The notes under the pieces are model-generated. The model saw only the letters and a program-made list of their open reading frames with translations. It was not told where the DNA came from and ran no database searches. Positions 45,571 to 59,240 of a stretch of 64,000 bases of DNA are shown piece after piece. Position numbers and translations under genes: made by a program. How positions within the stretch are numbered: position 1 is the stretch's first letter; every line of letters begins with the position of its first letter. Origin of the DNA: Hirundichthys speculiger (lineage: Eukaryota > Chordata > Actinopteri > Beloniformes > Exocoetidae); the NCBI GenBank assembly GCA_018398805.1, contig JAGFBZ010000373.1, positions 496,001 through 560,000 on the forward strand, in the 5' to 3' direction.

Positions 45571-47390
45571 CGTAGAAGCATGGCCTTAATTTTGTTATCT
45601 TTAAATGATCACATGGAATGCATTCACAAAGAGCTCTGAGAGCTTTAAAATAAGCTGTTCTTCACTCATATAGCTTCATCCGATTCAGACTGACGTGCTC
45701 GGTATAGGTCAGGAAATTCATTTGAGATCCCCTAAGGTCATTATAAAACTCTTTAATGTCTTTTTTTTCCCACAATTTAAACCACTCTTTACAAAAGCTT
45801 CCAACTTCGTTTCTTCTCAATGCCAAATCCCAGACGCACCTCAACGGTTTCATGAATGTGAAAATTCTTGATAACACAGAAAGGATTCATTCTTATGGAT
45901 GTCTGCGTGTTTTCACTTCATGATACGAAAGCCTTTCTTGATGTTACTCAGAATCACAGCATTAAACTTCTATTCAGATATTTTAACAATACAACAAAGA
46001 GTTTATGTATTAATTTTAAAGAGACGCTGCATTCAAAGAGGTTAAAGGTTTTGGTGTTGATTTTCAAGGTCAAGATTTTCTCCAGTTAAGCTGTTGTTAA
46101 TTCATCGAAGTCTCCAGTGAGAGTCACTGATTTTCTGTTTTAAAATGCGTTTCATTTCAGCTGTTTGTCTTGTGTGTTTTGATGTAACAGCGGTTAGATG
46201 AAAAAACACTGTGGCACAACACTGGGATGGCCAACGCTGCCCCATGACCCTGAACAGGATGAATCAGTTATTTAAAAAAAAAAAAAAAAAAAAATGGTTA
46301 AAAAAGCAGAGCTCTGACAAGTATTACATTTAGTGAGTATAAGTGTAAATCAGAAACCAGGAAAGGTAACATTCTTGAGTAAAAGAAGTTTTTTATTCCA
46401 CCATTAATAGCAGCCTTTCACTCACTGGCCTAATGAAAGACCACTGAGGACCCCTCGCAGGGATTTACAGCCTTTCTTTGTCACATTTAGATTTACTTTG
46501 GTCTTTTCTCCATGCACTGGCGGAGGTGCATTGTGCTGCAACACTCCCTCTACTAAATCTACACTGTCGTGTCACACAAAGAGCTTCAGCAACTCATCAA
46601 AGCAAAATAAATAGAGAAAAATACTAAACTCAACTATCTCAACTTCACACACACAAAAAAAATTGCACACTTATACTCAAATGCATCATTAATTTCCTAT
46701 GTGTGTTTCAGAACAGCACTTCTTTTGTATCTGCCTCTTTCTTAGTTTAATCTCCGGCAAGTTATGTTGAGGATAATTGCTATGGCTACTGGATGCATGG
46801 GTTGGTGATTCACCATCATGGGAGACGGAACAAAAGGTCCCTTTTTCTGCCTAGTGCCTGCGGTTTTGAAGTGATGACACCCAGAATCAATCTGATTCCC
46901 TCCCGCTGCCGTTATGGGGTGACTGACTTATTTGGTTCTTTTTGTATCTAAGGAACATAAAAAAAAAAAAGAAGTGAACAATAAATCCCAAATATTGCCA
47001 AGAATGGGAACTATTTGGCCCAAACTGTGGCACCAGCAAACACCAAGCGATCCACAATAAATTACTGTCTGCTGTCTGCATGCTGTTGGGGCAGTTAGGT
47101 GATAGATCAGCAATACACAATCCCTGCTCTGTTTGTGACAATCCTGGCCTCCCCTGTCTGCCTCTGTGGCCAACCCTAACAGAGCAGGCTCATAATGGGC
47201 CGGGGAGCAGGAATTTTCATAGCCCCCACCCTGCCTCTAAGTGACTGCTTTTCATATGAATTTCCAGACCCAGTTTTACAAAAGAGCTGCCCTGTTTACT
47301 CATTGAGTGGATCCTGTGTGGGCCATCCAGGATCATTATTTTATCATTATCATTATTACTTTTTTTGATTTCATCATTGGATTTGTGTTC
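45571..47390. other. Intergenic, low-information stretch
   Basis: Contains a poly-A run at about 46274-46294 after a degenerate 'cccatgaccctgaacaggatgaa' retroelement-tail remnant. No gene seen. Confidence 0.45.
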
Positions 47391-47394
47391 TCAC

Positions 47395-47720
47395 CCTGTC
47401 TCAAATTTAGGTAAATCACCTGACATGTCAATAATTTTCTGTATGATATTAGTCTTTTCTGACATTGTGGAGGAATTTTGACCCAGTCTTCTTTCAATGT
47501 TGCTTTCGAGCATTGAGGTTTGTGGGAATTTAATTGACAGCTCTCTTATGGTCCTGCACAGCATTTTAATTAGGTTGAGGTCCGAACTTTGATTGGGAAA
47601 TTGCAACTCCTTTTTTACTTTCTTTTTTTTATCCTGGATTTGCTAGCGTGCATTGTCCTGTTGCAAGACCCAACTTTTGCCAAGGTTTAGCTGTAAGACA
47701 CGTGACTAAGATTTTCAAGA
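47395..47720. mobile_element. Degenerate DNA-transposon-like fragment, same family as 16.4 kb
   Basis: Words such as 'gaggaattttgacccagtc', 'aattaggttgaggtccgaac', 'tggatttgctagcgtgcatt' and 'gtcctgttgcaagaccca' match the same abundant teleost element as 16440-17000. No open frame remains. Confidence 0.5.
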
Positions 47721-47829
47721 ACTCTGAGATCCTTGGGCCAGAATCTGAGAGTATTATATCTCAAAACTTTCCTTTAACAGGCAATGTGATGGTGATATTT
47801 TGTTACAGAATTTGCTTGTATAGCTGAAA

Positions 47830-48420
47830 TGTTCCCTGTCCCACTGGCCACAACACATGTGAGGAAGCAGCCTGAGCTAAGTCTGATGGCCCGAGTCCAC
47901 AGCACAAGCAAGAGACCGCTTCCCTTTCTCCCTTTCTCTGGCCACCTCCTCCAGCTCTTCCAGGAGTATACTAAGGCAGTCTAAGGCCAGCAAGATACAA
48001 TTTCTACACCATGTCCTGGGTCTGCCCTGAGACCTCGTCCTAGTTGGACAAAGTACCTCTCCTTGGAGGTATCCATAAAGTCCCCTAACCAGATGCACAC
48101 ACCAACTCAACTGGATGAACACTGACTCTAATCCTGGTCCCTACTGAAGGATGGAGCTTCTCACACTATTTCTAAAACAGAGTAAGGTCAACCTATGGGG
48201 GAAATTAATTCAGCCATTTCCATCTTCCATTCTGTTCTTTTGGTCACGACCCACAAGGAGAGAAGAAAGATTGCTCGGTTAACAGACTGTTACAGAGTCC
48301 AGATAACAGCAGACTCTGTCCTGATCTTCCTCTTGATCCCTTCTCTGTTCTTACCAAACTTCTGAACGAGACTCCAAGATACTTCACCTGAGACAGCACA
48401 TTATCCCTCCTCTTTGAATC
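47830..48420 (-). repeat. Retroelement-derived repeat, minus orientation
   Basis: Contains 'ctctggccacctcctccagc', 'caccatgtcctgggtctgcc', 'ctccttggaggtatccataa', 'tgaacgagactccaagatac'. These match, in order, the reverse complement of the body of the repeat whose end is at 45381-45570, so one ancestral insertion family is involved. Degenerate throughout. Confidence 0.6.
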
Positions 48421-51400
48421 ATTACCTTATCCTGGAGGAGGAGTTTCCATGCTCAAATCAGAAGAGCTATGTTGTCAGGGAATTAATGGAATTGAAAGAT
48501 CAAGGATGCCATCATCCATTGCCCCAGTCCTGGCTCCAGAGCCCCACCCTGAGGTTGGGTCTGAAGGAGGAGCTCATCAGTGACTGTTTGGTGACCGGGT
48601 CTTCACCCATTGAGCCTTGCTGGGCTCAGCCCAAAAAAGCAATGTGGGTGATCTTGTGATGATCCTGTGATCACCCACTTCAGTTGTCTTCCATGGTTTT
48701 TTTAGGCCTTTTGATGTTGCTGAATTCTCGAGTGGTTTCTTTCTTTTTAAGAGTGTACCAAATAGTTGATATGCCACACCCATAAACTTCCACTGATGTG
48801 AGCCTGGGCTGCAGTGGCAGCAGGCCTGAGTGGAGAAGGTCAGACCTCCCTCTTCCCAGACACCACTTCCTGTTCTTCCAGGGGAAGGCCAGGGCAACTC
48901 CAAATCTAATGAGAGATATAATCTCTCCATAGAATATGCCTGAAACCAGCCTTATCAAATTACTAAAACTTTACAAACACCATGCTGATGAATACACCAT
49001 GAAAAATATAAGATATGAAAATAACTTTTTCTCTAATGCCATTAATCAGTTCCTTGGTCACATATTAAGATGTGTATACATATGTACATACTGTATGATA
49101 TGTAAGATGTTGCATATTAAGATATATAGTGTATTTAAATCCCACAGTGATACCAAAAAGGAAATGTCTTACATTTGTTTTGGACCAATTCAGAAAACAA
49201 ACTAAATGTCTAAGATAGTTAGGGAGAAGGGTCATGTGACATCTCACTTTATTAGATTACAATGTCGCAAAAAGGGCAGCTTTTGATACCCGAAAATAAC
49301 TTCAAAGCTAAGTAGCTCTGCCTTTACAAGCTCTTCATCCTGTGACTTTATTACATTTCTCAACGTAATTACCTAAATAAAAAGAAAGCTTTAAAGTGCT
49401 GTCGAGCTGCTCTTTTTGCTTCATGGCGTTTTCCAAAATGTTGCTATTTCCCATTTTTTTTTACCAAAATCTTGAGTTTAAGCACATATTGAGTTATTTA
49501 TTTTTACTTACCTTTTTCCTTGAAGGCATTTTAAAATGTAATTTTAAAAATGTCTTTTGAATTAAAATACTGTAATTTTACACTACTATAGACTAAATAA
49601 TCAGATACATTTAATTTTACAATTTGGTAATCATATATGGCACACATCTGTTGATTAAACCATACAAAATCATATGAGACAATTAAAAGGGACTCCATCT
49701 GGACTGGAGCTCTGCTCACGAGTGCATCTGTAATAGTCAGTCAATAATATCCTGATGCAAAGATCGTGTTTTCCCCAAAAGTAGAAAAATATCTGAATAC
49801 TTATGCAGTGCAAGTCAAATGGTCTATTTCATTTTTAAATGAGTAGGTGAGTCTAATATTTTTAATCATATTTTAATGGGTTACAATACATTCAAGGAAA
49901 AGAAAATAACCAAAAGCCTCAAACAATCTTATAGTTTCCTGTTAATTGGATTTTTTGAAGCAGTCTCCCTTCTTTCAGCCTTTCGGAGCAGCTCTCTTCT
50001 TATCTCTACACAGTCATGCCTCCAAGGCCAAATTCATTTCGCCACAGCCACCGCCATCATCACCGGAGCAGATATTTGAAGGTCTCTGTCACTGAATCTC
50101 TGTCAACCGAGAACACACATTTGTAAAGCAAAATATATCCCACAGCACGACTTTTCTTTGTGTGTTTCCTGTACAGCAAACCAAACCCAGCGACAGGAGC
50201 GCGGGGTGCTTTGGAGGTGTAGGGTGTCACTGGCTCAGCTCTGCTGCCCTGCGTCTCCCTCCACAATCAATGAACCTCAGCAAGTCAGCAGCACTGCGGC
50301 ACTGACAGCTCTGAATGCTGAGAGGGGGAAGAGGAAGGAAGGGCTCTTGGACAAAAAGATCAGTCTCTAGAGATATATCTAATATGTGTTGATTGTCTGT
50401 TGCAGCTCAGTCTGAGGAGAGAGTGACAGATAATAAACTGTAAACAAGGCTGCAGTGAACCTGAGCGAGTGAGTGACTTTTATTTGTCCCCCATCCAGCC
50501 TCTCTGAGGAATAGTGTATGAGGTCAGAACCGGGAATGTTCTTCAAACAGGATCAACAGTTGTGAAGCTGATGACTTCCACGTCCTTCACAATATGTGCC
50601 TTTCTTTCTCAAGACCCCCCCCCCAACACATACAACACAACACAACAACATACATTCACAACACTGACACTGAAGCATCTTATAGCCTGATAAGCTTGTG
50701 AACCCTTTTAACATGGTCCGGTGGCAATTTGGTCTTATGACAATAAAACTCCCTGGAAATATAAAACGGAGGACAAACAGAAGAAAAGGACAAAGGGATG
50801 CATTTTGCATGTTTAACTAGATCAAGAGACAAGAGTATAAGTAGATGACTTGACTGGATGAACTGGATGACCTGAATCTTCAGTGTAAAGTATTTGGACA
50901 ATGACAGTTTTTTTTATGATTTTTGCCTTCATACACCATTACAACAGATTTGAAATGAAACAATTAAGATGTTACCACAGTGTAGTTTTCAGCTCATTCA
51001 CCATTTGTGAATGGCAGCTATTTTAAACTAAGTAGGCTACCTCCATTGTCTGGGTTCAGGTGGTGCATTCCCTCCTCCCTTCAACACAAATGAAGAAAAT
51101 TTGTGATATCAGGTATTGAGTTGGCTTTAGGCAGCTGTTTGATTGGAGTGTACAAGATGTAGAAGTAGATCATGCTTTTCAGTTACTAAACACGAAACTG
51201 AATGGAAATGCCCAGCAGCCATTAAAGGTGACTGCAGTGGAGGCCTGGCAAAGCATCTCCAAGGAGGAAACTGCTTGGGGATTAAAAATCATGTTTATAT
51301 TCACAATTATATTATTTTGTTTCTGGGAATGGAAGTACCCTACATTTAAGTCCTCGGTGTTTGTGAAAAGTCTGCACTTTAATCACATCTTGTTTCCCAA

Positions 51401-51600
51401 ACCCATTGTGGTGGGGTATAAAGACAAAATCCTTAAAAAAAAGAGGAAAAAAAAAGAGAAAAAGTCTGTCATTGTCCATATAGTTGCTTGACCTAAATGT
51501 AGCCTACGGCAGGCATCACGGGAAGGAAAAAAGGAAAAAAAAATAGTTGTAACACAGACGTCATGTATCATGTATTCTGCTTTTGTTGTGCGCGCACAAT
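48421..51600. other. Intergenic region upstream of vim
   Basis: About 48.4-48.9 kb probably continues the retroelement-derived sequence ('ccctgaggttgggtctgaag'). A C-run and (ACAAC)n simple sequence occur at about 50616-50650. Otherwise no coding, RNA or repeat feature is evident. Confidence 0.45.
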
Positions 51601-51733
51601 ATTGATCCAGGGTTTGTAACTATGTGGACCCGAGAGGCAAACTCTGTGTGCATGAGCTCGGTTCTAGGATTGGACTCTCAACGTGTCGCTCAAGTCAGTG
51701 TCGCGGTATTTGCATAAGGAGGAGACTATAAAT
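51586..51733 (+). promoter_or_regulatory. vim: vim core promoter with TATA box and GC palindrome
   Basis: A TATA-like TATAAAT lies at 51727-51733, about 95 bases before the vim ATG, which places the start site near 51757. A perfect 14-bp palindrome TTGTGCGCGCACAA is at 51586-51599, and an 'agacgtcat' CRE-like half palindrome at about 51557-51565. Functional roles for these sites are inference. Confidence 0.6.
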
Positions 51734-51825
51734 GAGTTCTGATGTGGGGAAACGCCTATAACTCCGCTGATGCTGCTGAGGCTGGAGAAAACCCAGAGCG
51801 CACTGCTTGAGACGGTACCAGAAAG

Positions 51826-54800
51826 ATGTCCTACAGAGCGACTCCGCATTCCTCCTACAAGAAGATGTTCGGCGGGGACCGGGTCTCCGTCAGGAGCAGC
51901 TACTCCAGCCGCCAGTTCTCCAGCCCGGTGCGCTCCTCCCGGGTCTCCTTCGGCGTGTCCTCCGCGCCGACCGTTTACGCAGCGAAGACGCAGCGGCTCC
52001 GGAGCAGCGCCGCCATGCCCCGGCTGGCCTCGGAGAACCTGGACTTCTCCCTGTCCGACGCCATAAACAGCGAGTTCATCTCGAACCGCACCAACGAGAA
52101 GGCGCAGATGCAGTCGCTCAACGACCGCTTCGCCAAACTACATCGAGAAGGTGCGCTTCCTGGAGCAGCAGAACAAGATCCTGCTGGCGGAGCTGGAGCA
52201 GCTGCGGGGCAAAGGCACGTCCCGGGTCGGGGATCTGTACGAGGACGAGATGCGGGACCTGCGGCGCCAGGTGGACCAGCTCACCAACGAGAAGGCCCGG
52301 GTGGAGGTTCACCGGGATAACCTGGCAGACGACATAGAGAGGCTGAGAGAGAAGTAGGAGGCGTGGCACCTCTGTTTCTCTGCTTATGCAGGACTTTGAC
52401 TGCATTGTTTATGTCCTGGTATTACTTTTAAACATACTGGACTTGTTCCTTGTCTGCTACAAAACTGAACTGCATCTCTTACTCAAAATGTGTAATTTCT
52501 CAAGTTGTAGCAGAAGGAGCTAGAAGCCAGAGGCAGAAATTCAAAGCTCCTTTTAAGGTGATTCTCCCAGAAACTGCTAAATATATAATGTGTCTTCCTT
52601 CTCTGTCTTTTTCAGGCTGCAGGATGAAATTTCCCAGAGGGAGGAGGCCGAGGCAAACATGCAGAGCTTTAGACAGGTACAGTATAACTCCCCTTCCCCC
52701 CTTTGTTCCTTTTTTCCATTTTGTCACATCATGGTAGCAGAAAAGAATCATTGAGCATCACTGGAACATGGTGATGACTCCTGAACCTGACGGAGCCACA
52801 CCTTCCCAGATAGGTGCGGTTAAATAAAGGCTTAAAATCTCAAACTGATGCCAAATTAGACCTCACTTCTGTCCAAGAGCGTCCTTCAAGTGTAGCATTT
52901 TTTTTTTACTTCTTGGTAATCTCTCTCTAATCATTGCTCATAAGTTGTAGAGACAGGAATGCACTCATGATGGCACAACAGCAGATTCTAGCCACAATTC
53001 AAAAATATCCTGCAGAGCACAGACTGACCCTGGTCGGGTTCTAAAGGCTGTTGAGTTCAATCAGGCCTGCAGCGAGAGGAGATCTTTTTAAGTCTGACTG
53101 GTCACGATGAATGAGCTGGACACCGGCGCAACAACAGAGTTGATCCAGTGTGGTTATCAGAGCGAAAAGACAAGCCACCATGTGATCTGAGCTGTCTTGT
53201 TCTGGGGATCATCAGCACACAAGACTCTCGCTTGTTATGGTTTTGTCAGAGATTGCCCCCTGTCCCCGGGTTTCATGGTGGATAATGACGATGAGTCATG
53301 CAAATACTTTTAAGTGGATGTCATTGTACGAAAAAAAAAAAGTATTAGTTTAGATTTTAGAGTGATTGCTAAAAAAAAAAAAGTCTAATAACCATGTTCA
53401 TTTTTAAGGCATGCTTATCTATATGAATGGCAGGAAGGAAATGCCCGTGGCCCGCCTGGATGGCACACAGACAACAATGCAGGACCCGCAGCCGGCTCGT
53501 GCTCAGTCAGGCAGACAGTCACTCTTCCAGCCTTGGGCTTGTTCGGAAAACCCTGCTGAATAGCTCACTTTGTTTGTGGCATTAGAGCTGAGCTAAAGCC
53601 GCTTCATTTGCTGATACCTCGATTGCCAGGCTGCCAATGCCGAACAAAGCAGTGTGATACCACAGCAAGTGTGCATGAGCAAGAGGAAAGAAGAACGAAA
53701 AAACAAAACCAATCTGAGTTACAAGAAAATAACAACTGTATTCAAACAACTGCTCCGCCTCCTGAATCAAACAGGAATGGGAAGAAACTCTTACTGAATT
53801 GTGTCAGTCTGGGGCCAATGATTTCATAAATTGGTGGTTACTTAAAGAGAATTGTATAATATTTTTTTGAACTGATCATATGCTTTTCACGTAATACATT
53901 TATCTGAAAATTGTTAAGCAACTGTCAACTATCAATTAAATGCAGGATAAAGTCCTATAATATCTATTTATTAGTCATAAATTATAGTAGAATACAACAG
54001 TATAATTAAAACAAAGCAAGCCGCTAATAGCTTTTCTTAAGAGCAGCTCTTGAGTAAATATATTTAGCTGTTTTCCTCTACTGTTGATCTGCCTGTGATG
54101 TGGTCAGGGAGCTGTTGAAGACAACACTTTAGAATCACACAACAAGACACACTCTGTTAACAGCATCTGCAGTGACATATATCATGTGCCTACAGTTGAT
54201 TTTTATCGGATGCACATGCTTGCGACCTTTAGCAACTACACAATGGGACATTTGTGTGCTTTGGTGCTGAGAACACTTTTTGCTGCACGTGAAAGACCTT
54301 TTTTTTTTTTTCTATCAGCAAATTCATTATGCATAATTCATGTCATCTTCACAAGTCACCTTATTAAAAGTCAGTGTCACGGCACAGGATGTTGACAATG
54401 CTGCCCTTGCCAGACTGGACCTCGAGCGGAAGGTTGAGTCACTGCAGGAGGAAATCAACTTCCTTAAGAAGCTGCATGATGAGGTAAACTTCCTTTTCTT
54501 TGTGGCTAAAACGGAATCAAGGTGCAGCAGAAACACTGCAATAGTAATCTACATTTGGAAAAAGTCCTCTTTTGAAATGTATAATTTAGTTAACCTTCTC
54601 CGATGCAGTTGGGTTATTATAGGAAGAGGACACAAAGAAATGTTGAAACAATGCATGCTGTTTGGATATACTGGCTTCACTGACTGTGTTACAGGAAATG
54701 CTGGAGCTACAGAGCCAGATCCATCAGCAGCAGCATGTGCAGGTTGAAATGGACGTGGCTAAGCCCGACCTGACGGCGGCTCTGAGGGATGTTCGTCTGC

Positions 54801-56713
54801 AGTATGAGAACCTGGCCTCCAAAAACATCCAGGAGTCAGAGGACTGGTACAAATCCAAGGTAGAGACCTTAGACAGTTGGGTAATATTTAATCAGAGCAA
54901 TGAATGTTCAAGAAATTCCACGAATGTAATAAAATGGATTATATCTTAAATATAATCCCAGCATGCCCTATATTTCAAATGAAATCTAAAATGGCTAGAA
55001 TCAAGGTTTTTAAACCACAGGGCCACATGTATGGCTTACTTGACATAAACAAATTGTGAATTATCACCTTAACATGAAGTTTAATGGAGTGTTTTTGCGT
55101 CCTTTTAGTTTTGGTTGTACAACCCGCAGTGTTGCTCTGCTGACAGCTCAAAAGGGCTTAATGCTGCTTACACAAATATGTGAAAAGCAACTGCTTGTTT
55201 TCTGCAGAAAGACAAAAAAACAGAGACAAAGTTGGTGACTGCGCCGTGTAAAAATAGGGAATTGGATCTAATGTTCAGTCACAAAAAAGACAAAAAAATT
55301 CATCCAGCTGTTTCTTTTTATATGTTAGATGTGTTAATAAGCAACAGTTCCCGCCGCTTCATGTAAACATGTTGATGGTTGTGCTTTTTTTTTTTTTTGT
55401 TTTAACCTTTTTTTCTGTAAGAACAAATGAGCATGGACCCAAAAATCTGATCTTAAGTTTCAGCAGACAGTGGTGCATTAAAACCTCCGCAATTGCTAAA
55501 CTGGGGTGTGGTACCTGCTACTCTCTGTCACGCTCACATCCTGCATCGATTTCACATTTCTTACGCCATGCACTCTTATCTCTCCTTCAGTTTATGACTC
55601 GTGACCTTTTGAACAGTTGAATTCAAAGCTCTCTGTTTGTCCCTGCGATTGCCAGTTTGCTGACCTCACCGAAGCTGCAGCCCGGAATAATGATGCTCTG
55701 AGGGTGGCCAAGCAGGACGCCAATGACTACAGGCGCCAGGTTCAGGCACTCACTTGTGAGGTGGATGCCCTTAAAGGAACTGTGAGTATGCAGTTTTAGG
55801 TTTACAATGTGGTACACTACCTTCAGTGAATAAACTGTAAAGTTCCAAGCAAACTAACCAAATAAAAATTCAAAGAACAAGTGGAATGCATATTGAAGGT
55901 GACACAGAAAAGACAGAAATATCCCATGCATTTTCATTTTTTTTCTGACTTGAAGCTATTTTCACTGCATAAGTGTCATTTTCTTCGCTCTTGGCTGCTG
56001 TCCCAGAATGAGTCCTTGGAGCGTCAGATGAGGGAGATGGAGGAGAACTTCTCCATGGAGACGGGCGGGTACCAAGACAACATCAGCCGCTTGGAGGAAG
56101 ACATTCACAACATGAAGGATGAGATGGCCCGTCATCTCAGAGAGTACCAGGACCTCCTCAATGTCAAGATGGCCCTGGACATTGAGATCGCCACCTACAG
56201 GAAGCTGCTGGAAGGAGAAGAGAGCAGGTAACATATGAAAAGAAACATACTAAAGTCGTCTTTGTAGAAATCAAATAGATCCACAGGTGTCTATCTGATC
56301 TATCTTTATCTATGAATGACTCATGCATCTGTGTTTTTTTTTTCTGTCTGTAGAATCTCAACCCCTCTACCAAACTTCTCCTCCCTAAACCTGAGAGGTA
56401 AGACCAGTTTGTATTTATTATTGCTTTTCAGGAATTCCATAGTTGGAGATTATTTTGCTTGTTCATAACACAACACACTATTTTTCTCCCTTAGAAACAA
56501 TGATTGATTTGAAACCCCAATTTGAAACTTCAACAACCAAGAAAGTTCTCATCAAGACCATTGAGACCAGAGATGGTCAGGTATGTGTTTGAAGGGATTT
56601 ATTTTTTTTTTAAGACAGCCACTTTAGCTCAGACGTACTTCAGCTTATCTTCTTCTCTCTCCTTTTTTCAGGTGATCAACGAAACGACCCAGAACCACGA
56701 TGACCTGGAGTGA
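51826..56713 (+). CDS. vim: Vimentin (type III intermediate filament protein)
   Basis: Nine exons: 51826-52353, 52616-52676, 54388-54483, 54695-54859, 55656-55781, 56007-56227, 56354-56397, 56495-56580, 56672-56713. The sizes 61, 96, 126, 221, 44 and 86 match, as I recall them, the standard type III filament exon sizes. The product is about 455 residues. Vimentin self-assembles into cytoplasmic filaments of mesenchymal, glial and lens cells. Visible: a head with [12 protein letters not shown], a coiled-coil rod beginning [18 protein letters not shown] with [20 protein letters not shown], the rod-end consensus [15 protein letters not shown], and a tail [20 protein letters not shown] ending HDDLE. 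VINET and DDLE favour vimentin over desmin. One extra A in 52135-52137 breaks the frame just where coil 1A begins; removing one A restores the conserved sequence. Exon 4 carries one extra Gln codon compared with other type III proteins. Confidence 0.95.
52677..54387 (+). other. vim intron 2
   Basis: 1.7-kb intron starting gtacag and ending cggcacag. Contains poly-A runs at 53330-53342 and 53371-53382, with nothing else recognised. Other vim introns (54484-54694, 54860-55655, 55782-56006) show no features. Confidence 0.7.
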
Positions 56714-57160
56714 TAATGCTGCTGTCTTTGCCAAACAACCAGTACAAGCAATAAGAAGAGACACATTTCACCCAGGCAACAAGCACGCAGATAAACAAAC
56801 ACACAAAAAGCAAGCAGCTTTGAGAAGTGCCTTTATATGTGATGATCCAGCGAGCCTGTTAGTTGACACAGACTGTTTTTTTTTGCTTCCTTCTAGGCTG
56901 AGAGTACTTTGTTGCATTTGTTTAGTCACAATGAAAAACAATCAGCACACCATAGGCAGCCTCATCGAGGTTTACAAAAAACCTTTTTTGTCACCAAGTA
57001 GTGATTTTGATGAATACAGCATGCACCCTTCAAGAAACCTGTATGCTAAAGATGTCACAGTTGCCTGTATGCAGCAATAAACCATGAGGACTGTAACTCT
57101 GCGCTGTGTATGAGGAGTAATAGTTTGTTCTAATTTATGGGTCAATAAATTTTTAACATG
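56714..57160 (+). other. vim: vim 3'UTR with two polyadenylation signals
   Basis: AATAAA hexamers lie at 57076-57081 and 57144-57149, giving 3'UTRs of roughly 390 and 450 bases. A 126-residue open frame across the stop region is chance. Confidence 0.65.
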
Positions 57161-59240
57161 GAAGTAATTAACATTTTAACCAACACCTAAACTGTAAAAC
57201 TGTTTGCATTTGCTACTGTTACACTTGTACAATCACTCTAACACATATTTTTTCCTCAGTATGATGATAACAACACATCTATTACATGCCTTACTAATAG
57301 TATATTTTTGAAAACATAAAATAAACATATTTAATTAGGGTAATGAGTTGATTCCTAAACAGAAAAGAAATAAAAAAGACATCTAGTGGTGAGATAATAG
57401 ACTTTTTCTGTCAGATCATTATCATCTAAGTAATTTTGATGGAATACTTATATTCCATGAATTATATATCTTTTTTAAATCACTGTGTACTTGATGAAGG
57501 CGTTCCAGTGAGAGTCCATACCAACCCACTCTAATGCCCATTAAGAAATAAGATTCAGAAATTTAGATTTTTAGTTGAGCTACAAAGGAACCTTGTTATT
57601 ATTCTATAAAGCGATACTTTTGAAATGATGAATTATATTCTGTTTGTTCAAATGCTGTCTACTGATGAGAGATGAGAGTCATACAGTATGGTCTAGACCA
57701 ACAGAAAAGTTACTAAACTTACACTGTAATTATTACACATTCATCAAATAAGAATAACAGTAAAAATGGTCAAAATTAAGATACCACTTTATTTTGGAAA
57801 GAGTATCAATAAGTGGACAGTGACACTGCACATTGAGGTGCAATATCTAGTTTTGCAATGCAACGTTACCAGGTGCCTTGAGAAACTAAGATTGAGGCAT
57901 ATTAAAGTCAGCCTTCTTCCCTCTTCTGACCGCCACCAGTTTACATGAAGGAAAAACTTGTTCACGGAGGATACCATTACTATCCCTCTCATGAATTAAC
58001 AGCCTCTGGACCTTTTGTTTTCATGCTTTTCACTGACGACAATTCAACCGTCAATTTGTGACATTAGTTGCCTTTATCAACAGTGTTAATATAGGAAATG
58101 GGGGCAGACACACAGACTGGGACTCAAACCTGGCCTGGCCGTGCAAGCACTTTAGCCTCCAAACATGACGTTTACTGATGTATCCAGGCACAGTGCATGA
58201 ACCTTACTGCAAATCTTACTGCTTTTAATTTAAGAGCAAATGATTCATCTTGCTATTTCACTTTGAGAGCTATACTTACTTTTCAGGTGAAGGTTTTATA
58301 TGGAAAAAAAGGATCAGTACATCACATCAAGCTGTGAAGAGTAAATAAATTGTTAGACTCAACATTAGCCCCCCAGTTCTTAGATTTTATTTTATAATTA
58401 TAATTAATCCAGTAATATAATAGATCATTATACAGCCTGAATGCATACATTACAATAGTAAAATCTAATAATTAGAGCATGGTTATTGTTTTTTTTTTAT
58501 TGCAGTCATGTTAATATTTAAGACCTGAACCTTAAAAGTGAGGTCCTGCCTTGCTCACAATAAAAACTGGGTCCAGTCCATGAATCACACTTTATCATTT
58601 GGGCCTGTCTGGTCCAGTTTTACTGCCATCTGCTGGTCAGTGATGCAGCTGCGCCGTCACTTTTGAAAGATCACTTTCAGTAAGCTACAATAGCCAGGAG
58701 TAGGACTAGGATGACCTCAAATCAATATCAGATTGACCAAACAAGTAACCTTGATTACGATTAATGAGCTCTTATTTTTGTATCGTTTCATTTTTTGCCC
58801 TTATAGATGAAACCTTGTCACAATCCAACAAGGTTTTTGCTGCAAATAATATCAACTATTAAAACTAGGACTTTTTTTTCAAATAAAGTAATACATTTTT
58901 TTTTTATTTTTAAATAAGTGAACGGAAGCACACACATATTAACTATGTATGGTCATTAAGTGAATATTTAAATGCCATGAGCAAAATTAAATCGACAATT
59001 GGTTCTGATGTGGTTTCGATTAATCGCCCAGACCTAGCCAGGAGCTTTGGAATTTAAATATCGCGAGATTGTTTTTTTCCCCCCAAAAAAACACAAACAA
59101 CGCGAGTTTTCTACCCGCGGCCACTAATTAAGCCAGTCACTTGCTTGAAAACCTGTTATTTCACACCAATTGATGTGTGGCCCGTTTAATTCAGTAAATT
59201 TAGTTCATTGCCCATGTCAAACTTCCTGGAAACTTGTTTT
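57161..59240. other. Intergenic between vim and the next gene
   Basis: AT-rich. On the minus strand 58110-58160 carries a B-box-like 'ggtttgagtccc', a possible SINE remnant, not confirmed. No gene seen. Confidence 0.45.

Noticed and set aside
51770..52337. Long Arg/Ala/Pro-rich open frames overlapping vim exon 1
   Set aside because: Wrong-frame readings of GC-rich vim exon 1; they partly reflect the extra A at 52135-52137.
56700..57080. 126-residue open frame over the vim stop codon
   Set aside because: Lies in the vim 3'UTR, out of frame with vim, with no similarity.
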